Assembly: GCF_003351765.1 (NCBI RefSeq)
Contig: NZ_CP031229.1
Span: 124,001-188,000, forward strand
Direction of reading: 5' to 3'
DNA: 64,000 bases
Origin: Ornithinimicrobium avium
Lineage (GTDB): Bacteria; Actinomycetota; Actinomycetes; Actinomycetales; Dermatophilaceae
Positions 59,608 through 64,000 of this stretch are shown in pieces; the first letter of the stretch is position 1, and every line of letters starts with the position of its first letter. A program made the translations under genes and the position numbers. The notes beneath the pieces were generated by a model. That model saw only the letters and a program-made list of their open reading frames with translations, had not been told where the DNA came from and made no database searches.

Positions 59608-60881
59608 AGCACCTCGCCGGCGTTGGGGATCACGGTCGTGCCCGGCTCCTGCGCCAGCGCCTCCAGGTCGACGGTCGCCGGGTCCAGATAGCCCAGGTTG
59701 ATCCGCTCGCAGACCTCCCGGGGTATCTGCGTGGACAGCGTCACCCGGATCCGCAGCCGCTCCTCGCCGGTCCCGGCGTCGTAGGTGCCCTGCCCGCGCA
59801 GGTGCGTGGAGTGCGCCAGCACGCCCCAGGGGACGTGCTCGAACTTCTCCCACTGCTTCACGAAGTAGTCGCGGCAGTGGTAGCCGATGTCGTAGATCTC
59901 GTGGTGCACCTCGGAGACCTCGGTGACGTGCGGGGCGTAGATGACCACCTCGCCGCCGTCGGCGATCGCGGGCTCGGTCTTGTAGCCCCCCTTGGCCGCG
60001 GTCCAGATGTCGTCGTAACGGGTCGGCATGACCGCGATGACCCGGTGCATCGGCTCCTCGAGCCAGTTGACGTGGGTCTCCGCCGCGATCTCGGCGGTCG
60101 CCGCCCAGGCGTCCTCGGGGGTGCCGAAGGCGGCCGCCTCCAGCTCGCCGGTGCCCGACCGCACCACGCAGCACAGCGCCAGGCGCCGGGTCGGGATCAT
60201 CTGCGCGCCCTCGTTGATCATCGCCCGGACCGGGGTGATGCCGGTCGTGCCGATGATCTCGGTGGAGGTGATCAGCGCCCCGACCCAGTGGGTCATGTCG
60301 ATGAACTCCTGGCTGGCGACACCGGGGATGTAGTACTTGTTGCCGCCAGAGATCCCCACCACCTCGTGCGGGAAGACCGGTCCGACCACGATCGCCGCGT
60401 CGGACTCGACGACATACCGGTTGATGACGATCGGGGCCTCCCGCTCCAGGAGGCCCCCGGACAGCTCGGAGATCCGGGAGGCGGGGACGGTGCCCACGTG
60501 CACGAGCATGTCGGGGTCCGCCCACTCGTGGTTGACCACGCTCAGGCCCGGGTATGCCGCCTCGAGCGACTCCGGCTGCCCCTCACCTCCCACCCCGAGC
60601 AGGCGGTCGATCTCGTGCGGCTCCATGTAGGAGTGCGTGCCCAGCGCGATGACCGCGGTCAGGGAGGAGACGACGGGGGACAGGTGCCGGTGGAGGGTGC
60701 CGACCAGCAGGGGCAGCGGGCAGGACCGGGTGCCGTCGGGGATGACCAGGACCACGTCCTGGCCCTCCAGGCCGGCCTCGGCGACCGACCGGCCGACGAG
60801 CCCGTCGAGCTCCTCGCCGCTCACCTGCTGGTGGGGTCCGCCCACGAGGCGGCTGGTCGGCTGGGTCGCGGCGTCCGGCAT
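59553..60881 (-). CDS. larA: LarA-family nickel-pincer racemase/epimerase, possibly acting on an aldonate
   Basis: Homologue of lactate racemase, whose nickel-pincer cofactor shuttles hydride at the alpha carbon. Numbering from ATG 60881 (442 residues): D49-G-T-R52, H83 in GTHSYM, H172 and K182 in HEVVGISGGNKYYIPG, and H198. H172/K182/H198 keep the exact spacing of H174/K184/H200 in the Lactobacillus enzyme, so the cofactor lysine and proton-relay His are present. The superfamily includes malate, phenyllactate and gluconate C2 racemases/epimerases. UxaC- and UxuB-type neighbours make a C6 sugar acid, for example mannonate/gluconate, the best guess; lactate itself is possible. GTG at 60887 could add two residues. 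Confidence 0.9.
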   Translation of the reverse strand: MPDAATQPTSRLVGGPHQQVSGEELDGLVGRSVAEAGLEGQDVVLVIPDGTRSCPLPLLVGTLHRHLSPVVSSLTAVIALGTHSYMEPHEIDRLLGVGGEGQPESLEAAYPGLSVVNHEWADPDMLVHVGTVPASRISELSGGLLEREAPIVINRYVVESDAAIVVGPVFPHEVVGISGGNKYYIPGVASQEFIDMTHWVGALITSTEIIGTTGITPVRAMINEGAQMIPTRRLALCCVVRSGTGELEAAAFGTPEDAWAATAEIAAETHVNWLEEPMHRVIAVMPTRYDDIWTAAKGGYKTEPAIADGGEVVIYAPHVTEVSEVHHEIYDIGYHCRDYFVKQWEKFEHVPWGVLAHSTHLRGQGTYDAGTGEERLRIRVTLSTQIPREVCERINLGYLDPATVDLEALAQEPGTTVIPNAGEVLYRLRDPEAARTGAGPVD

Positions 60882-60920
60882 GCCCACAGGCTAGTGCTCG
60901 CCGCCCCGCACCGCCCGGGA

Positions 60921-60933
60921 CTCGTGCAACAAG
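60921..60933. promoter_or_regulatory. Weak operator candidate between larA and uxaC
   Basis: The 168-bp divergent gap holds CTCGTGCAACAAG, an imperfect palindrome (CTCGT and ACAAG, four of five pairs, 3-base centre), followed by GTGGCAAG. It is the only AT-containing symmetric patch in the gap and could be a LacI-type half-site pair. No clear -35/-10 pair was found. Confidence 0.3.
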
Positions 60934-61049
60934 TGGCAAGGGTCTGGCGTCCGGCGCCCGGGACTGGTGAGGTGCAGGGTAGGACCAGGACCGGCAGCGC
61001 CGTGCCTGCGACGTCCCCCGTGGCTGCGACGACCGAGGACTGATGCGAG

Positions 61050-62471
61050 ATGACGCCCGACGGAGCACGACCGAGCCTCCACCCCGACCGCCTGCTGCCG
61101 GCCGACCCCGGCACGCGGGAGGTGGCGCGCCGGGTCTACGCCGAGGTCGCCGACCTGCCCATCATCAGCCCGCACGGCCACGTCCCGCCGGCCTGGCTCG
61201 CGCAGGACACCCCCTTCCGTGACCCGACCTCGCTGCTGATCACGCCGGACCATTACATCACCCGGCTCCTGCACGCCAGCGGCGTCGAGCTCGCGCGGCT
61301 CGGCGTGGGGCGCGAGGCGCTGTCGGAGCAGGAGGCCCGCGCCGCGTTCCGGGTCTTCTGCCAGCACTGGCCGGTCTTCCGCGGCACGCCGATGCGGCTG
61401 TGGTTCGAGACCGTGCTGGGACAGGTCTTCGGCACCGAGCTCGTGCCGTCGGCCGGGACCGCCGACGAGCTCTACGACCAGATCGCGACCTGGATCGCCC
61501 AGGACACCTCCCGGCCGCGCGCGCTGATGGACACCTTCGACATCGCCTTCCTCGCCACCACCGACGACCCCTGCGACGACCTGGCCCACCACCGGACGCT
61601 GGCCGAGGACCCGTCCTTCCTCCGTCGGGTGGTGCCGACCTTCCGCCCCGACCGCTACCTGGAGCCCGCCTCGGCGGTCTGGGTCGCCGACATGCACCGG
61701 CTCGGTGAGGTCTCCGGGCAGGACACCGGCAGCTACGCCGGGTGGGTGGCCGCGATGGAGGAACGCCGCGCCTACTTCAAGGCGCACGGCGCGGTCTCCA
61801 CCGACCACAGCCACCGCGACCTGGGCACCGAGCCGCTGGAGCCGGTCGAGGCCGAGCGGCTCTACTCAGCGGCTCTGGCCCGACGGATCAGCACCGTCGA
61901 CGGCGACCGGCTGCGGCGCCACATGGTGTGCGAGATGGTGCGGATGGCCTCCGAGGACGGGCTCACCATGACCCTGCACCCGGCCGTGCACCGCGACCAC
62001 CACCCCGGCACCCTCGAGGCGTACGGTGCCGACGTCGGCGCCGACATCCCCATCTCGGTCGAGGTCACCCGCGCCCTCCAGCCGGCGCTGGCCCGCTACG
62101 GGACGCACCCCAACCTCACCCTGGTCGTCTTCACCATCGACGAGACCGTCTACAGCCGTGAGCTCGCGCCCCTGGCCGGGTTCTACCCGAGCCTGCACGT
62201 CGGTGTCCCGTGGTGGTTCATCGACGCGCCGGACGCCATCACCCGGTTCCGGGCCGCCGTCACCGAGTCCGCGGGCTTCACCCGCACCTCGGGCTTCGTC
62301 GACGACACCCGCGCCTTCCTGTCCATCCCGGCCCGCCACGACATGGCCCGCCGCCTGGACAGCGGCTTCCTCGCCCGGCTCATCGCCGAGCACCGGCTCA
62401 CCGAGGACGAGGCGGTCGAGACGGCGCGCTACCTTGTCCAGACCCAGCCCAGAGAGGTGTTCGGCCTGTGA
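61050..62471 (+). CDS. uxaC: Glucuronate isomerase (UxaC)
   Basis: Interconverts D-glucuronate and D-fructuronate (also D-galacturonate and D-tagaturonate) in the cytoplasm. The 473-residue product matches the family length of about 470. Seen: metal motif ISPHGHVPPAWLAQD (HxH, about residues 40-54), FCQHWPVFRGTPMRLWFETV, LMDTFDIAFLATTDDPCDDL, RVVPTFRPD, TLHPAVHRDHHPG, VPWWFIDAPDAITRFR and SIPARHDMARRLDSGFLARL. Many actinobacteria lack the gene. ATG at 61050; the stop overlaps the next GTG. Confidence 0.95.
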   Translation: MTPDGARPSLHPDRLLPADPGTREVARRVYAEVADLPIISPHGHVPPAWLAQDTPFRDPTSLLITPDHYITRLLHASGVELARLGVGREALSEQEARAAFRVFCQHWPVFRGTPMRLWFETVLGQVFGTELVPSAGTADELYDQIATWIAQDTSRPRALMDTFDIAFLATTDDPCDDLAHHRTLAEDPSFLRRVVPTFRPDRYLEPASAVWVADMHRLGEVSGQDTGSYAGWVAAMEERRAYFKAHGAVSTDHSHRDLGTEPLEPVEAERLYSAALARRISTVDGDRLRRHMVCEMVRMASEDGLTMTLHPAVHRDHHPGTLEAYGADVGADIPISVEVTRALQPALARYGTHPNLTLVVFTIDETVYSRELAPLAGFYPSLHVGVPWWFIDAPDAITRFRAAVTESAGFTRTSGFVDDTRAFLSIPARHDMARRLDSGFLARLIAEHRLTEDEAVETARYLVQTQPREVFGL

Positions 62472-63835
62472 ACGACCGGCTCGTACGTCATACCCAGAAG
62501 CCTCCCGTGCGGATCGTGCACCTGGGGCTCGGCAACTTCTTCCGCGCCCACCAGGCGTGGTACACCCACCGAGCCAACGAGGGCCTCCCGCCGCAGGAGC
62601 AGTGGGGGATCGCCGCCTTCACCGGACGCTCCACGACGGTGGCCGAGCAGCTGGAGGCACAGGACGGCCTCTACACGCTGGTGGTCGACGGCGCCGACGG
62701 TCCCAGCACGGAGGTGATCGCCAGCATCGTCGCGGCCCACCCCGGGACAGACCTGGAGGCCTGGCACCGCCACCTGTGCGACCCTGCCGTCGCGATCGTG
62801 ACGACCACCGTGACCGAGGCCGGCTACAAGCGGGGCCCGGGGGGCGGGCTCGACCTGGACGACCCGGACGTGCGCGCCGACCTGGAGGAGGTGGCCCGGG
62901 GCCGGCGGGACGCGCTGCGGACGGCCCCGGTCCGGATCGCCAGCGGGCTGCAGGCACGCCGCGAGGCCGGCGTCGGCGGGCTGAGCGTCGTGCCGTGCGA
63001 CAACCTGCCCGGTAACGGCCCGGTCGCACGCGAGGTGGTGCTGGCCGCGGCCGAGCGGCTCGACCCGGCGCTGGCAGCGTGGGTCGGCGACAACGTCTCC
63101 TTCGTGACCACCGCCGTCGACCGCATCACCCCGCGCCCCACCGACGCGGACCGGGCGACGGTGCGCGAGCTGACCGGCGTGGACGACCCCGCGTGCGTGG
63201 TGACCGAGCCGTTCGTCGAGTGGGACCTGGCCGGGGAGTTCGTGGCCGGGCGGCCGGCCTGGGGGAAGGCCGGCGCGGTCCTCACCCAGGACGTGCGGCC
63301 CTACGAGACGCGCAAGCTGTGGCTGCTCAACGGGGCCCACTCGCTGCTGGCCTACGCCGGCAGCATCCGGGGCCACGAGACGGTCGCCGACGCGATGGCC
63401 GACCCCGAGGTGGCCGGCTGGGTGCAGCAGTGGTGGGACGTGGCGGTCCCGCACCTGGTGCTGCCCGAGGAGGAGCTGCGTGACTATGCCCGGGCGCTCG
63501 TCGACAGGTTCGCCAACCCGAGCATCCGCCACCTGCTCGCGCAGATCGCCGCCGACGGGATGCAGAAGATCCCGGTGCGGATCGTCCCCGCCCTGCGTGC
63601 CGCGCACGAGGCCGGCCAGGACACCGACGGTGCCCTGCGCGCCGTCGCGGCGTGGGTCCTGCACGCCCGCGGCGCCGGCGCGCCGTTGACCGACGCCGCC
63701 GCCGGCCGTGCCCGCGAGCTCGTCGAGGGTGACCTGCCCGACGCCGTCCGCCGGGTGCTGGCCCGCTGGCAGATCGACGAGGCGCTCACCGGCCGGACGG
63801 TCGAGCTGGCGCAGGAGGTCGAGGGTAGGCGCTGA
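62468..63835 (+). CDS. uxuB: Mannitol dehydrogenase-family oxidoreductase, probable fructuronate reductase
   Basis: NAD-dependent polyol/aldonate dehydrogenase of the long-chain type, 455 residues. NAD-binding start VRIVHLGLGNFFRAHQAWYT (about residues 13-32), VPCDNLPGNGPVAREVVL, and the family catalytic motif Kx5NxxH in TRKLWLLNGAHSLLAYAG. Relatives include mannitol dehydrogenase, UxuB and UxaB. Coupling to uxaC by a GTGA overlap points to fructuronate to D-mannonate (UxuB) or tagaturonate to D-altronate (UxaB). No dehydratase (UxuA/UxaA) is present in the visible part; it could lie to the right. Confidence 0.9.
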   Translation: MNDRLVRHTQKPPVRIVHLGLGNFFRAHQAWYTHRANEGLPPQEQWGIAAFTGRSTTVAEQLEAQDGLYTLVVDGADGPSTEVIASIVAAHPGTDLEAWHRHLCDPAVAIVTTTVTEAGYKRGPGGGLDLDDPDVRADLEEVARGRRDALRTAPVRIASGLQARREAGVGGLSVVPCDNLPGNGPVAREVVLAAAERLDPALAAWVGDNVSFVTTAVDRITPRPTDADRATVRELTGVDDPACVVTEPFVEWDLAGEFVAGRPAWGKAGAVLTQDVRPYETRKLWLLNGAHSLLAYAGSIRGHETVADAMADPEVAGWVQQWWDVAVPHLVLPEEELRDYARALVDRFANPSIRHLLAQIAADGMQKIPVRIVPALRAAHEAGQDTDGALRAVAAWVLHARGAGAPLTDAAAGRARELVEGDLPDAVRRVLARWQIDEALTGRTVELAQEVEGRR

Positions 63836-63939
63836 GCTGCCCTGCCCGGCGCCCCCGTGAGGGAGGCCGGCGTCCCCTCGCGGGTGCTCCTGCGTCCGGA
63901 GGTCGTGTGCGACGGGGCGCCTCCCCGAGGGTCGACCAG

Positions 63940-64000
63940 AGCGTCCCGTGGAAGAGCGTCCCGTGGGTGTCGCCGCCGGTGCCGCGTCCCACGGGACGCT
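63940..64000 (+). repeat. Direct and inverted repeats at the right edge
   Basis: AGCGTCCCGTGG occurs at 63940-63951 and again at 63955-63966, and CCCACGGGACGCT (63988-64000) is the perfect complement of 63955-63967. The inner pair makes a 13-bp stem with a 20-base loop, 105 bases after the uxuB stop. It may be a terminator, or operator repeats for a gene beyond the edge; the window ends at the last base of the arm. The 104 bases before it (63836-63939) show nothing else. Confidence 0.6.

Noticed and set aside
58378..60525. Upstream extension of larE across lacI and larA on the minus strand
   Set aside because: Open only because of composition. The LarE family starts at MTTAAS (58377), and the extension overlaps two well-supported genes.
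63786..63992. Small minus-strand ORF at the right edge
   Set aside because: Pro/Arg/Gly-rich shadow translation over uxuB's end and the repeat; no RBS.
1..64000. tRNA, rRNA, CRISPR or riboswitch elsewhere
   Set aside because: Intergenic gaps are short. I saw no cloverleaf with CCA-type stem, no regular spacer-repeat array and no known riboswitch core.

Overview
The window is chromosomal DNA of a very high-GC (clearly above 70 percent by eye) actinobacterium. The gene order rpsP-khpA-rimM-trmD / rplS-lepB-rnhB-DUF2469-yraN-comM-dprA / xerC / rpsB-tsf / pyrH-frr-cdsA-rlmN / dxr-rseP-ispG, the RamB-type regulator beside isocitrate lyase, and the frequent GTG starts and ATGA/GTGA overlaps fit the order Micrococcales, perhaps an Intrasporangiaceae/Ornithinimicrobium-like genus. 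The genus is a guess from gene order and proteins only. I see no rRNA, tRNA, CRISPR array or prophage.

Layout. (1) 1-2.7 kb: the start of isocitrate lyase (aceA, running off the left edge), divergent from a RamB/ScfR-type regulator; the 120-bp gap holds two perfect inverted repeats. (2) 2.8-5.1 kb: the rpsP-khpA-rimM-trmD translation operon. (3) 5.1-10.4 kb: an accessory block of an IS630-type element inserted exactly in the stop codon of trmD, a decayed membrane-protein gene, an IS1380-type element, and a coupled secreted protein/membrane protein pair of lower GC. (4) 10.4-19.9 kb: serB, rplS with a structured leader, lepB-rnhB-DUF2469, then yraN-comM-dprA-M23 peptidase, an SRPBCC protein, xerC and an RDD protein. 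(5) 20-28 kb: an aminotransferase, rpsB-tsf, an NrtR-like regulator, pyrH-frr-cdsA-rlmN. (6) 28-38 kb: a DinB protein, a LOG protein, propionyl-CoA synthetase, then a coupled operon of three type VII-secretion-like genes (EspC-, WXG100- and EspG-like) running directly into dxr-rseP and followed by ispG. (7) 38-54 kb: a cupin-GNAT fusion, a P-loop kinase, glpKD, a frameshifted GNAT gene, a prolyl oligopeptidase, an FMN lactate dehydrogenase, a branched-chain amino-acid ABC transporter with a permease-ATPase fusion, and a DUF222/HNH protein. (8) 54-64 kb: a DMT exporter, an esterase, and a nickel-pincer-nucleotide cluster: larC, larB and larE for the cofactor, a LarA-family enzyme, a LacI regulator, a UxaC-type uronate isomerase and a UxuB/mannitol-dehydrogenase-type reductase.

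The most interesting system is the last one. UxaC plus UxuB turn D-glucuronate into D-mannonate. D-mannonate and D-gluconate are C2 epimers, and C2 epimerisation of an alpha-hydroxy acid is LarA-superfamily chemistry. I infer a hexuronate route in which a nickel-pincer LarA homologue links mannonate to gluconate, with its cofactor genes alongside.

A second genome-scale signal is the 10-mer GGTATGCCGT. It occurs 11 times, on both strands, in several reading frames and once in a leader, where about 0.1 would be expected by base composition; it is absent from the accessory block. This looks like selection on DNA, as for an uptake, recombination or chromosome-organisation motif.
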